This document shows positions 1 to 10,105 of a stretch of DNA of 42,460 bases, piece after piece. The position numbers and the translations under genes are program-made. The number at the start of each line of letters is the position of its first letter. Positions within the stretch are counted from its first letter, which is position 1. The notes beneath the pieces were generated by a model that saw only the letters and a list, made by a program, of their open reading frames with translations, made no database searches and was not told the DNA's origin. Source of the DNA: Methanobacteriota archaeon (GTDB lineage: Archaea; Thermoplasmatota; Thermoplasmata; RBG-16-68-12; JAFNFQ01); NCBI GenBank assembly GCA_017885655.1, contig JAFNFQ010000065.1:1-42460 (forward strand), given 5' to 3'.

Positions 1-506
1 TCGAGGTGACGTTTGACATCGACGCGAACGGGATCATCAATGTCTCCACAAAAGACCTCGGAACCGGCAAGGAGCAGAAGATGATGATCACCGCCACGAA
101 GAGGCTCGGCGAAAACGAGATCGATCGCATGGTCAAGGATGCCGACAGGTACTCCGAGGATGACAGGAAACGGAAGGAGGCCGCGGAGATAAGGAACCAG
201 GCGGACCAGGCGGTGTACACGACCGAGAAGATGCTCAGGGAGATGGGCGACCAGATAAGCGAGGCGACGAAGGCGAGCGTCCAAGCGAAGGTCGAAGATC
301 TGAAGAAGGCGCTCCAGACCAGCGACATAGCGCAGATCAAGACGAGCCTCGAGGCCCTGAACCAGGAAGCGCAGAAGATCGGGGTCGAGATATACCAGAG
401 GGCGCAGTCGAGCCAGTCGACTCCACCGCCTTCGGGCGAGTCGAAAGGGTCGAAGCCGGGCGACGACAACGTCGTGGACGCTGACTTCAAGGATGTGAAA
501 GACTAG
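1..506 (+). CDS. dnaK: Chaperone DnaK (Hsp70), C-terminal fragment, truncated by window start
   Basis: Frame continues upstream of base 1; [27 protein letters not shown] is the Hsp70 substrate-binding domain signature; followed directly by dnaJ. Confidence 0.95.
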   Translation, partial: EVTFDIDANGIINVSTKDLGTGKEQKMMITATKRLGENEIDRMVKDADRYSEDDRKRKEAAEIRNQADQAVYTTEKMLREMGDQISEATKASVQAKVEDLKKALQTSDIAQIKTSLEALNQEAQKIGVEIYQRAQSSQSTPPPSGESKGSKPGDDNVVDADFKDVKD

Positions 507-540
507 ACGGCGGGAACGCCGGACCGGATGCGCTGAGTGC

Positions 541-1689
541 ATGGCGAAACGTGACTATTACGAGGTGCTCGGGGTTACCCGCGAGGCCTCCAAGGCTGAG
601 ATCAAGAGCGCATACCGGAAGGCCGCCAAGAAGTATCACCCCGACCTGAACAAGGACAATCCCCAGGCCGAGGAGAAGTTCAAGGAACTCTCCGAAGCGT
701 ACGAGGTCCTGATGGATGATCAGAAGAAGCAGCTCTACGACCAGTACGGCTTCTCCGGGGTCCAGCAGCAGTGGGGCGGCGGGGGCTTCGACTGGTCACG
801 GTTCACCCACTTCAACGACATCGAGGACATTTTCGCCGACTTCTTCGGAGGCGGCGGGTTCGGGGGCGGCCTCAGCGGAAGCCTGTTCGACCAGTTTTCC
901 AGGTCGCGCGAAAGGGCGGGACCGTCGAGAGGCGCCGACCTGAGGTGCGGCATCGAGATTTCGCTGAAACAGGCGCTGGAGGGGGCCAGGAAAACGATCC
1001 AGCTGCCGATGCGCGTCGCATGCGACAAGTGCGGCGGGAGCGGTGCGGAGGGCGGGAAGATGACCGTCTGCCCGGAGTGCGGCGGGCGCGGTCAGATAAG
1101 CAGGGGCCAGCGGAGGGGTTACAGCCAGTTCGTCACGATCACCACCTGTCCACGCTGCCGCGGTCGGGGTCAGTGGCCCGAGAAGAGGTGTGCGGCCTGC
1201 TCGGGACTTGGGGAGATCGAGAAGACATCGACGATCTCCGTGAACATCCCGCCGGGCGCCCACGACGGTCTCAGGTTGAGGCTGCAGGGCAAGGGCGAGC
1301 CTGGAGCCAGAGGTGTGGCGCCAGGTGACCTCTACCTCGTTGTCCACCTTAAAGAGGACGAGAGGTTCGCGCGGGACGGGAACGATGTGATCGTGGAGGT
1401 TCCAATCACATACAGCCAAGCCGCGCTCGGTGCGGAGATAGAGGTGCCGACACTCGAAGGGACGGCGATGCTCACCGTCCCTGCGGGCACCCAGAGCCAC
1501 ACACTTTTCAAGCTACGGGGGAAGGGCCTGCCCAGCCTCGACGGGCGGGGCAGAGGGGACGAATACGTCCGCGTGACAGTGAAGACTCCAGCGAGGCTCT
1601 CCTCCGAAGAACGACGGCTACTGGAAAGACTTGGCGAACTGGAAGGTTCAGCGTCCACCAAGCCTCGTTTTTTCGGGAAATCGAAGTAG
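541..1689 (+). CDS. dnaJ: Chaperone DnaJ
   Basis: J-domain with HPD ([28 protein letters not shown]), G/F-rich region, four CxxCxGxG-type zinc motifs, C-terminal DnaJ domain. Confidence 0.97.
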   Translation: MAKRDYYEVLGVTREASKAEIKSAYRKAAKKYHPDLNKDNPQAEEKFKELSEAYEVLMDDQKKQLYDQYGFSGVQQQWGGGGFDWSRFTHFNDIEDIFADFFGGGGFGGGLSGSLFDQFSRSRERAGPSRGADLRCGIEISLKQALEGARKTIQLPMRVACDKCGGSGAEGGKMTVCPECGGRGQISRGQRRGYSQFVTITTCPRCRGRGQWPEKRCAACSGLGEIEKTSTISVNIPPGAHDGLRLRLQGKGEPGARGVAPGDLYLVVHLKEDERFARDGNDVIVEVPITYSQAALGAEIEVPTLEGTAMLTVPAGTQSHTLFKLRGKGLPSLDGRGRGDEYVRVTVKTPARLSSEERRLLERLGELEGSASTKPRFFGKSK

Positions 1690-1692
1690 CGC

Positions 1693-1854
1693 TCACGGGA
1701 GGTTCGCGATGATCGAGAACGCCTTCACCAAGAAGTAGAAGGCAATGATTGCCCCGCTCGCAATCACGATCACAAGAACATCCTTGAGGACGACTCTCCC
1801 TATTCCCGGTTCCGAGCTGCTTGCGGTTACGTTACCGTGCTGCGTCGAATGCAT
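1693..1854 (-). CDS. Small single-TM protein (53 aa), absent from the supplied ORF track
   Basis: Reverse-strand translation MHSTQHGNVTASSSEPGIGRVVLKDVLVIVIASGAIIAFYFLVKAFSIIANLP*; C-terminal hydrophobic helix; TATA-like TCTTATTAGG about 25-35 nt upstream of the ATG. Confidence 0.6.
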   Translation of the reverse strand: MHSTQHGNVTASSSEPGIGRVVLKDVLVIVIASGAIIAFYFLVKAFSIIANLP

Positions 1855-1969
1855 CCTCAACATCAATAATGGCCTCGCGGCCTAATAAGAATTGTTGTTT
1901 GCTTCTCGAAACTGGAAACTCATCCAGGCGCTAACCATATCTAAGCAGAGCGCGCTTCACTATGTGAGC

Positions 1970-2719
1970 ATGAAGAAGGTACTGGGCATCCTGACGGAGG
2001 ACTTCCGCCTCTATCATGACCTGGTCGCAACGCTGAAGGCGAGGGACATACCGTTCGTGAGCCTCTCATTCTCCCAGCGAATACCTTCCAATGTCGGGGC
2101 GATACTCACTTCCGTCGCCGAATCACCGCGGATCCGCTTCCCTCACAAGGCCGAGTGCGGGGACATCGAGGATTCAGTGATGAGAGCCCTGCAGCTGCTA
2201 AGAGGGAAGACCGGGTGGAAGGAGGTCATCATGGGCATCGACCCGGGGAGCGAGCCCGGGCTGGCGGTGATCGGGGACGGGGAGGTTCTGGACGCACGGA
2301 GCGTCAATTCCCCGGAGGCGGTCGCACCCGCCGTTGTCTCGGCGATCAGCAACTTCCCGGCTGATAATTACAGGATCAGGATCGGTCACGGGGACGCGAC
2401 GAACCGCAACAGGATCATCAACACCTTGGCGGAAAACGATCTCAGGGTCGACATCGTCGACGAGAAGGGCACGACCAGGCGAACAGAACACCCGGATGCC
2501 GATGCAGCAATCCGGATCGCCTTCACACCGGGAGTGAGCGCCGCAAGGCACTATGACATCCGGCCGACCGGAGGGGAGCTGAAGGAGATACAGAGAAGGA
2601 GCCGCCTGAAGAGCGAGGGGGAGATGACTATATCCAAGAGCCTTGCCAGGTCGGTTGCCAGAGGGGAGATGACCCTGGCAGAGGCCATCTCGGTCCACCG
2701 CCGGAGGAAGGAGCGCTAG
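1970..2719 (+). CDS. Conserved archaeal protein with RuvC/RNase H-like fold (putative nuclease or pseudo-nuclease)
   Basis: MGIDPGSEPGLAVIGDGEVLDAR resembles the RuvC beta1-beta2 hairpin with catalytic Asp; distal DADAAIRIA; ATG at 1970 (MKKVLGILTED) preferred over the upstream start in the track. Confidence 0.55.
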   Translation: MKKVLGILTEDFRLYHDLVATLKARDIPFVSLSFSQRIPSNVGAILTSVAESPRIRFPHKAECGDIEDSVMRALQLLRGKTGWKEVIMGIDPGSEPGLAVIGDGEVLDARSVNSPEAVAPAVVSAISNFPADNYRIRIGHGDATNRNRIINTLAENDLRVDIVDEKGTTRRTEHPDADAAIRIAFTPGVSAARHYDIRPTGGELKEIQRRSRLKSEGEMTISKSLARSVARGEMTLAEAISVHRRRKER

Positions 2720-2784
2720 CAGTTTTCAAAGTCAGCTAAAGGCATCCTAAGACTCATATAGTTCGTTGGACTTGAAATCAAACC

Positions 2785-5013
2785 GTGACCGATAAAGTCG
2801 TTCTCAAGGTTGCGGAGGCGCCACAGTCCGACGTGGGACTTGGCAGGGCGCGAGTGGACACGAAGACCAGGATGGCCCTGGGACTCGATGTCGGTGAGAT
2901 AGTCGAGATCATCGGCAAGAAAAGCACGTCCGCCAAGATCTTCAGGGTCATGCAGGAAGACGAAGGGAAGGGCATCATCAGGATAGACGGCTTGGTGAGG
3001 AGAAACGTCGGCTGCTCCATCGGTGACAGGGTCGAGGCGAAGAAGGCCGAGGTTCTGACGGCCGAGCGCGTCACGATTGCGCCGATAATCTCCGAGGGCC
3101 ACAGGATCTCGTTCGGCCAGGGAATAGAGAACTTCGCCAAGCGCGGGCTGCTGAAGAGGCCGCTCATGAAGGGGGACGTCGTCATAGTGCCCGGCATAGC
3201 GCTGATGGGCGGTGCACTGCCGTTCATGGTCGTGAAGACCACGCCTAAGGGCGTCGTCCAGATCAACGACGAGACAATCATCGAGATGAAGGAGGAACCC
3301 GTGAGGGAGGGGGAGGTGCTCACCTCCGCCGTCTCCTACGAGGACATAGGCGGGCTGAAGGAGGAGCTGCTCAAGGTCCGCGAGATGATCGAGCTGCCGC
3401 TGAAACACGCGGAGCTGTTCGAACGCCTCGGTATCGACCCGCCAAAGGGAGTCCTGCTCTACGGACCGCCGGGCACCGGCAAGACGCTGATCGCGAAGGC
3501 GGTAGCGAATGAGGCGGGTGCGAATTTCTATTCCATACAGGGCCCGGAGATAATGAGCAAGTACTACGGGCAGAGCGAAGAGAGGCTCAGGGAGAAGTTC
3601 GACGAGGCGCAGAAGAACGCGCCGAGCGTGCTGTTCATCGACGAGCTGGACAGCATTGCCCCGAGGAGGGAAGAGGTCACGGGAGAGGTGGAGAGGCGGG
3701 TCGTCGCCCAACTGCTGACGCTCATGGACGGGCTGTCCGACCGCGGGCAGGTCATAGTCATCGCAGCGACCAACCGCGAGGAAGCAATCGACCCGGCTCT
3801 GAGGCGCGGGGGACGGTTCGACAGGGAAATCGAGATAGGCGTCCCGGACCGCATAGGCAGGAAGGAGATACTGCAGATCCATTCGCGAGGCATGCCGATA
3901 GAAGGCAACGAGGAGGACAGGGAGAACCTCCTCACAGAGCTGGCGAACGTCACTCACGGCTTCGTCGGGGCGGATATGGCCGCGCTGGCGCGGGAGGCGG
4001 CTATGAGGACCTTGCGGCGCTATCTCCCCGAGATAGACTTGGACAAGCCGATACCGTCCGAGATACTGGAAAAGATGCGGGTGACCCCGGGCGATTTCAA
4101 GGAGGCGCTGAAGGAGGTCGAACCGAGCGCTATGAGGGAGGTCCTGGTGGAGATACCGCACACCACCTGGGATGACGTCGGCGGTCTGGAGGACCTGAAA
4201 GCGAAGTTGAAAGAGGCGGTCGAGATGCCGCTCAAGGACCCCGAGTCGTTCAAGCGCATGGGCATAACCCCGCCGAGGGGTATACTGCTCTACGGCGCCC
4301 CGGGGACCGGCAAGACGCTGATCGCCAAGGCGGTCGCGACGGAATCGGAGTCGAACTTCATCAGCATCAAGGGTCCCGAGGTCATGAGTAAGTGGGTGGG
4401 GGAGAGCGAGAAGGCGGTGCGCATGATCTTCAAGAAGGCGAGGCAGGTGGCGCCCTGCATAGTCTTCCTCGACGAGATTGACGCGATAGCACACAGGCGC
4501 GGCGGGGGGGAAGGCGACTCGGGTGTCACGGAGCGGGTGGTCAACCAGCTGCTCACGTCCATGGACGGCTTGGAGAGCAGGGAGGGCGTGCTGGTGATCG
4601 CCGCCACGAACAGACCGGACATGGTGGATCCGGCGCTGCTGAGGGCGGGCCGGTTCGACAAGCTGATCCTGGTCCCTGTGCCCGACGAGAGGACCCGTCT
4701 GGAGATACTCAAGGTCCACACGAAGAGCATGCCTCTGGACGGCGACGTCTCGATCAGCGAGTTGGCCAAGGAGATTGAGGGCTACACCGGCGCAGACATC
4801 GAGGGGCTGTGCCGCGAGGCGGCCTTGTCCGCCCTGAGGGAGAACAGGAAGGCCAAGAAGGTCTCCATGAAGCACTTCGAGGAGGCCAAGAAGAGCGTGC
4901 ACCCTTCGATGGACGAGGAGACGGCGAGGGTCTACGAGAGGATGGGGCAGGAGATGGAGAAAGGCATCTCCAAGAAGGAGCGCGAAGAGATCAGCATGGG
5001 GTACTATAGGTAA
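2785..5013 (+). CDS. CDC48/VCP-like (VAT) AAA+ ATPase, two AAA domains
   Basis: CDC48 N-domain; two Walker A ([16 protein letters not shown]) and Walker B ([26 protein letters not shown]); GTG start. Confidence 0.96.
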   Translation: MTDKVVLKVAEAPQSDVGLGRARVDTKTRMALGLDVGEIVEIIGKKSTSAKIFRVMQEDEGKGIIRIDGLVRRNVGCSIGDRVEAKKAEVLTAERVTIAPIISEGHRISFGQGIENFAKRGLLKRPLMKGDVVIVPGIALMGGALPFMVVKTTPKGVVQINDETIIEMKEEPVREGEVLTSAVSYEDIGGLKEELLKVREMIELPLKHAELFERLGIDPPKGVLLYGPPGTGKTLIAKAVANEAGANFYSIQGPEIMSKYYGQSEERLREKFDEAQKNAPSVLFIDELDSIAPRREEVTGEVERRVVAQLLTLMDGLSDRGQVIVIAATNREEAIDPALRRGGRFDREIEIGVPDRIGRKEILQIHSRGMPIEGNEEDRENLLTELANVTHGFVGADMAALAREAAMRTLRRYLPEIDLDKPIPSEILEKMRVTPGDFKEALKEVEPSAMREVLVEIPHTTWDDVGGLEDLKAKLKEAVEMPLKDPESFKRMGITPPRGILLYGAPGTGKTLIAKAVATESESNFISIKGPEVMSKWVGESEKAVRMIFKKARQVAPCIVFLDEIDAIAHRRGGGEGDSGVTERVVNQLLTSMDGLESREGVLVIAATNRPDMVDPALLRAGRFDKLILVPVPDERTRLEILKVHTKSMPLDGDVSISELAKEIEGYTGADIEGLCREAALSALRENRKAKKVSMKHFEEAKKSVHPSMDEETARVYERMGQEMEKGISKKEREEISMGYYR

Positions 5014-5086
5014 CCGGGCCCCGCCATCGCAGAGCTAAAATACGTCTGGCGTGTTACTGACTCAAAGAAAGCCAGGAGGCGATGGG

Positions 5087-5332
5087 ATGAAGAAGTTTGT
5101 CAGCGAGCTCCGCGGCAAGACCGTCATGACGCAGGATGGGCAGATTCTCGGCATGATCGAGAACCTCATGGTCGACACGAGGTCTGGGAAAATCCAGGAC
5201 GTGCTGGTCATTCCCGCAGAGGAGGTCGAGACGAAGCTCTATAAGACCGACGCCCAGGGCCGCATAATCCTGCCCTTCACGGGCATGAAGTCGGTCAAGG
5301 ACGTCGTCGTGATGACGGTAAAGCCAGAGTGA
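5087..5332 (+). CDS. PRC-barrel domain protein
   Basis: MKKFVSELRGKTVMTQDGQILGMIENLMVDTRSGKIQDVLVIPAEE is typical of archaeal PRC-barrel proteins; GGAGG just upstream of ATG 5087. Confidence 0.85.
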   Translation: MKKFVSELRGKTVMTQDGQILGMIENLMVDTRSGKIQDVLVIPAEEVETKLYKTDAQGRIILPFTGMKSVKDVVVMTVKPE

Positions 5333-5428
5333 ACCGCAAGCTCCCGTTTCAGCATTTTTCGCCCGGACTTGGGCGAGCGCCCCAATAAATGATATATCAC
5401 CGAAGCTATACGGGAGCAGAGAGGACTG

Positions 5429-5911
5429 ATGGTAGCGGAATTCACCCTTGGACTCGTGTTCCTAGTCATCGGAGTGATAATGCTCGTTATTGAGGCGGCC
5501 TCTCCCGGCTTCTTCATGGCGGTCCCGGCCACGGTGCTAATCGTCATCGGTCTACTCGGCATGTTTGTGGAAGGTTTCCTGTTCTCGGTCTGGAGCCCAA
5601 TACTGGCCATGCTCATCGGCATCCCGATAACGCTCTTCACGATGTGGTTCTACTCGCGGTTCTCCCCGCCATCACCGCCGACGACCACGGTCGGAGAGAG
5701 CCTGATTAGCCGCCAGGGTATCGTCACCGCCTTGGTGAGACCGCATTCCTTGAGGGGCAAGGTGAGGATCGAGAACGAGAGCTGGAGCGCGACCTCCGAC
5801 GAAATCATACCCGTGGGGGAGCGGGTCTTGGTGATCGGGAGCGAGGGAGTCCATGTCATCGTCCGGCGGCTGACAGCCCCGGGCACAGGGAAGGAAGGAG
5901 GGTCGAAATGA
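5429..5911 (+). CDS. NfeD-like membrane protein (short form)
   Basis: Hydrophobic helices followed by an OB-like domain (ISRQGIVTALVRPHSLRGKVRIENESWSATSDEIIPVGERVLVIGSEGVHVIVRRL); overlaps the downstream stomatin gene. Confidence 0.88.
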   Translation: MVAEFTLGLVFLVIGVIMLVIEAASPGFFMAVPATVLIVIGLLGMFVEGFLFSVWSPILAMLIGIPITLFTMWFYSRFSPPSPPTTTVGESLISRQGIVTALVRPHSLRGKVRIENESWSATSDEIIPVGERVLVIGSEGVHVIVRRLTAPGTGKEGGSK

Positions 5912-7155
5912 AGGAAAACGATGTGAGGTCGGGCAAGAGGGAGATTGGCGCAACGATCATGCTCGGAACTCTCGGTCTGATGTCGCTGGACATGTTCGGG
6001 CTGACGGCGCAGGTGGAAATCGGAATCGTGGTCGGGCTGTTCATCCTGATCCTGATCGCCGTCATGATACTGCTGGCGAGCTCGATGAAGATAGTCCAGC
6101 CGTATCAGCAGGGACTGCTCATAGTCCTGGGGAGCTTCCGCAGGGTGCTCAATCCCGGCATGAACTTCGTCCCGCCGATGATTTCCGAGGTGAGGAGAAT
6201 AGACCTGAGGACGCAGGTGCTCGATGTTCCCCGCCAGGAAGTCATCACCAAGGATAACTCGCCGACGAACGTCGACGCGGTCATCTACATCAAGGTCATA
6301 GACCCCAAGAAGTCGTTCTTCGAAGTCACGGACTACCATATCGCAACTTTAGCACTCGCGCAGACCACGCTCAGGTCGATCATCGGTGACATGGAGCTGG
6401 ACGAGGTTCTGTACAACCGAGACAGGATCAACCTGAGGCTCAGGGACGTGCTCGACGAGGCGACTGATAAATGGGGCGTGAAGGTGGACGCCGTCGAGAT
6501 AAGGGAAGTCGACCCGGTGGGCCCGGTCAAGGCCGCGATGGAGGAGCAGACATCTGCAGAGAGGCAGAGGAGAGCAGCGATCCTCCGAGCTGACGGTGAG
6601 AAGAGGTCTGCCATACTCGTGGCGGAAGGGCAGAAGAGATCCCGCATCTTGCAGGCCGAGGGTCTTCGGCAGGCGAAGATACTCGAGTCCGACGGACAGC
6701 GGCTTTCAATCATCCTGGAAGGGCAAGGAGAGGCGCAGAAGCTGCGCATACTCGCGCTTGGCGCGGCTGCTCTCGACACGAAGGCGCTCTCGGTCCTGAG
6801 CATGGACACCGTGAAGGAAATGTCCCGTGGGCAGGCGACCAAGATAATCTTCCCGTTCGAAATCAGCAAGATGATCGAGGGCATCAGCTCCTATCTCGGC
6901 GCAGCGACGGCGAGAGTCCCGGAAAGGGGGATATCGGATCTCCCTTCATTGGAGAAGGCCCTGGGCAGGATTGACCAGGTTCTCGGCCCCTTGCCGAACC
7001 CCGAGGAGATTAGGGAGGAGATGAGATACATCAAGGAGGAGATGAGGGGGATATCGCCTTCCACCGGGGCCAGCATGCCCGAAGAGGTCAAGAAGCGCAA
7101 GACCGTCGAAGAGATCTTGAAAGAAGAGGAAGACGAGGCGATAAAGGGCAGGTAG
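5908..7155 (+). CDS. SPFH/Band 7 (stomatin/slipin-like) membrane protein
   Basis: PYQQGLLIVLGSFRRVLNPGMNFVPP...RIDLRTQVLDVPRQEVITKDN SPFH signature; translationally coupled to NfeD. Confidence 0.93.
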   Translation: MKENDVRSGKREIGATIMLGTLGLMSLDMFGLTAQVEIGIVVGLFILILIAVMILLASSMKIVQPYQQGLLIVLGSFRRVLNPGMNFVPPMISEVRRIDLRTQVLDVPRQEVITKDNSPTNVDAVIYIKVIDPKKSFFEVTDYHIATLALAQTTLRSIIGDMELDEVLYNRDRINLRLRDVLDEATDKWGVKVDAVEIREVDPVGPVKAAMEEQTSAERQRRAAILRADGEKRSAILVAEGQKRSRILQAEGLRQAKILESDGQRLSIILEGQGEAQKLRILALGAAALDTKALSVLSMDTVKEMSRGQATKIIFPFEISKMIEGISSYLGAATARVPERGISDLPSLEKALGRIDQVLGPLPNPEEIREEMRYIKEEMRGISPSTGASMPEEVKKRKTVEEILKEEEDEAIKGR

Positions 7156-7238
7156 CTGGCAAGCGATCGGCTCTTGGCAATCAGTTTCACCTCTCCCTCG
7201 GGCGAGGCTAATACCAGCCTTGGAGTTCATGGGCTCGG

Positions 7239-7703
7239 ATGTACTGGACAGAGGAGATCATGTGCCGCCCCGTCTTGGCGCACTTCCGGTCCTTGGGCTA
7301 CCGCGTCTACCGCGAGGCGAAGGTTGCGGGAAGGTGGGTGGACATCTTGGCGGTGGGCAGCGAGATCGTGGCGGTGGAACTCAAGATTCGAAACTGGCGG
7401 GAGGCCCTCAAGCAGGCGATGTCTTACCAGCTCGGCGCGCACTACGCGCTCGTCGCCATGCCCCTCGACCACGTGTTTCCCGCGATGAGATCCCGGCACC
7501 TGTTCGAGCGCGAGGGAGTCGGGCTTATGGCGGTGAGTTCGGCCGCGGGCGACGTGCGGGTCCTGATCGAACCGGAAGCGTCGCCCAGGCTTCTGCCGTT
7601 CGTCCTTGACGGGGTGCTTTCTGGCGGGGACGGGAAATCGGGAAAGCCGGTGAGGAGAAGGAAGGTCCCTGTGATCGAGATACCGGGGTTCTCGGCGCCT
7701 TAG
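7239..7703 (+). CDS. PD-(D/E)XK-type restriction-endonuclease-like fold protein
   Basis: GRWVDILAVGSEIVAVELKIRNWREALKQAMSYQ matches the D-(x)n-ExK core with trailing Q helix. Confidence 0.65.
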   Translation: MYWTEEIMCRPVLAHFRSLGYRVYREAKVAGRWVDILAVGSEIVAVELKIRNWREALKQAMSYQLGAHYALVAMPLDHVFPAMRSRHLFEREGVGLMAVSSAAGDVRVLIEPEASPRLLPFVLDGVLSGGDGKSGKPVRRRKVPVIEIPGFSAP

Positions 7704-7785
7704 ATATTCGTCAGCGATTCTGCCGAGACTGAGCAACTTTATTACCGGTCATCGCGATGCCGTTGCGTCCCCCGGGGGTTCTGTT

Positions 7786-9123
7786 ATGGCTGATGACAGT
7801 CCAACAAACAGAGTGCTTGAGGCCGTGAAGAAGGAGAAGGTCAACTTCGTCCAGATGCAGTTCATGGATTTGCTGGGATTCGTCAAGACGGTCACAATCC
7901 CCACGACCAAGATCGAGAGTGCCATGGAGAATGGCGTAGTTTTCGATGGCTCCTCTGTCACCGGCTACGCTGAAATAGAGGAGAGCGACATGCGCGTGCG
8001 GCCGGACCCCACGACGTTCAAAATCTATCCGTGGATATCCGGCGACCTCAAGACGGCCGCGATGGTCTGCAACGTGTACGACTCGAGCGGCAAGAGGTTC
8101 AGCGGCGACCCCCGGTACATCCTCGAACAGACCATGAAGAAGGCGAGGGAACTGGGATACATCTGCTACACCGGTCCCGAGTACGAGTTCTTCCTCTTCA
8201 AGATGGACGGCGGGGGCCAGGTGACGAGCATCCCCTGCGATTCGGGTCGATACTTCGAGCAGCTGCCCCTGGACAAGGGCGAGGTCGTGAGGAAGAAGAC
8301 GATCCTTTACTTCAACGAGATGGGGTTCGATGCGGAGGCAGGGCATCACGAGGTCGCGCCGGGCCAGCACGAGATAGACCTGCGGTACACCGATGCGTTA
8401 TCCTCGGCGGACAGGGTGCTGACCCTGAAACACGCCATCAAGACGGTGGCGCTGGAGCAGGGTCTGCACGCGAGCTTCATGCCGAAGCCGATATTCGGGG
8501 TGAACGGCAGCGGGATGCACGTGCATCAAAGCCTCATGACGCCTGAGGGCGAGAACATATTCTACGAGCCTACGGCGAAGTGGGAGCTCAGCGACAAGTG
8601 CATGTGGTACATTGGCGGCCTGCTCATGTTCGCAAGGGAGAACTGTGCCGTGCTCGCCTCCTGGGTGAACAGTTATAAGAGACTGGTGCCCGGGTACGAA
8701 GCCCCGGTCTACATCAGCTGGGCGAACAAGAACAGGTCGGCGCTGATACGAGTCCCGGCGGGCAGAGGGATGAGCACCCGTCTGGAGGTGAGGAATCCCG
8801 ATCCCAGCGGCAACCCCTACCTGCAGTACGCAGTCATGCTCGCGGCGGGGCTGAGGGGGATGTACAAGCAGGTAGAGCCGCCGAGCCCGGTGGAGACCAA
8901 CATCTACGCTCTCGGGGCTCTTGAAAGGAAGAAACTCTCCATAGGCAGCCTTCCCGCCGACTTGGAGGAGGCGCTGGACGAGCTGGAGAAGAGCGACCTT
9001 ATGCGGGAGACTCTCGGGGCGCACGTCTGGACCAACTACCTATACCTCAAGAGGCAGGAGTGCGAGGAGTACAGGATGCAGGTGACGGACTGGGAGCTGA
9101 AGAAGTACCTAGCGGTCCTCTAA
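7786..9123 (+). CDS. glnA: Glutamine synthetase, type I
   Basis: FDGSSVTGYAEIEESDM, GPEYEFFLFK, HEVAPGQHEIDLRYTDAL, NGSGMHVHQSL, RLVPGYEAPVYISWANKNRSALIRVP; full length. Confidence 0.97.
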   Translation: MADDSPTNRVLEAVKKEKVNFVQMQFMDLLGFVKTVTIPTTKIESAMENGVVFDGSSVTGYAEIEESDMRVRPDPTTFKIYPWISGDLKTAAMVCNVYDSSGKRFSGDPRYILEQTMKKARELGYICYTGPEYEFFLFKMDGGGQVTSIPCDSGRYFEQLPLDKGEVVRKKTILYFNEMGFDAEAGHHEVAPGQHEIDLRYTDALSSADRVLTLKHAIKTVALEQGLHASFMPKPIFGVNGSGMHVHQSLMTPEGENIFYEPTAKWELSDKCMWYIGGLLMFARENCAVLASWVNSYKRLVPGYEAPVYISWANKNRSALIRVPAGRGMSTRLEVRNPDPSGNPYLQYAVMLAAGLRGMYKQVEPPSPVETNIYALGALERKKLSIGSLPADLEEALDELEKSDLMRETLGAHVWTNYLYLKRQECEEYRMQVTDWELKKYLAVL

Positions 9124-9129
9124 GAAATC

Positions 9130-10032
9130 TCAATACATAGGGATCTTGCCGCTCGCCATGTCCCTGAGTCTCCTCAGTCTCTTTTCCATTGGCGGGTGAG
9201 TGGAGAACAGCGTGAAGAAGAAGCTTCCGTTGAACGGGTTGACTATGAACAGGGACGACGACGCAGGGTTCCCTCGCCGCATCGGCCTACGCTTGTTCGC
9301 GACCTCCAGCTTCTCGAGAGCGTCAGCGAGGTAGGACGGCTTCCCGATCGTTCGCGCTCCGACGAAATCGGCCTTGTACTCCCTGCTGCGCGAGATCGCC
9401 AACTGAACCGCAACTGCCGCGATCGGAGCGGTGATCGCGACCAGAATCACTATGAGGATGTCCCCACTGCCTTCCCTCCGACCCCTGCCGCCAAGGAACA
9501 TGTTCCAAACGAACATCCGCGCCATGAAGGCTATCGCGCCCGCCACCGTCGCCGCGACGCTCATGACGAGGATGTCCCTGTCCTTGACGTGAGCCATCTC
9601 GTGCGCGATGACCCCGGAGAGCTCATTGTCGTTCAGGAGTTCGAGGATTCCCTCCGTCGCCGCGACGACAGCCCTTTCCGGGTTCCTGCCTGTCGCGAAG
9701 GCGTTGGGCGTCTTGGACGGGACGATCGCGATCTTGGGCATGGGCAGGCCGTTCAGACCAGCGACGTAGCGCACGATTTTGTAGAGGCGCGGGGCCTCTC
9801 TTTCGCTCACGATCTTGGCGCGGTAGGACCACAGCACGATTTTGTCGGAAAAGAGGTAGCTGACCAGGTTCAGCACTCCCGCCAGTATGAGGAAGAAGAG
9901 CGAACCGGTGATCCAATCGTCGAAGAACACCGCACCGATGATCCATCCTATCGCAACGAAGATCAACATGAGCACTGCGAACATCGCGAACAGACGGAGG
10001 TTCGGATGGGGTCGGCTGTATGCGGGTTCCAT
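9130..10032 (-). CDS. htpX: Membrane zinc metalloprotease HtpX homolog
   Basis: VIAHEMAHVKDRDILVMS zinc motif; SREYKADFVGA; FSTHPPMEKRLRRL C-terminus; four hydrophobic segments. Confidence 0.95.
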   Translation of the reverse strand: MEPAYSRPHPNLRLFAMFAVLMLIFVAIGWIIGAVFFDDWITGSLFFLILAGVLNLVSYLFSDKIVLWSYRAKIVSEREAPRLYKIVRYVAGLNGLPMPKIAIVPSKTPNAFATGRNPERAVVAATEGILELLNDNELSGVIAHEMAHVKDRDILVMSVAATVAGAIAFMARMFVWNMFLGGRGRREGSGDILIVILVAITAPIAAVAVQLAISRSREYKADFVGARTIGKPSYLADALEKLEVANKRRPMRRGNPASSSLFIVNPFNGSFFFTLFSTHPPMEKRLRRLRDMASGKIPMY

Positions 10033-10105
10033 GGGAATTATATTCCATCACATCGTCAGTTAAGACGCTTTCGTTATTTCGAGGCTGAGCATCGAGAGTC
10101 CGCTC

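Noticed and set aside
2716-4902. 728-aa minus-strand ORF
   Set aside because: Complete antisense overlap with the well-supported CDC48 gene; low-quality Arg/His/Leu-rich translation typical of GC-biased mirror frames
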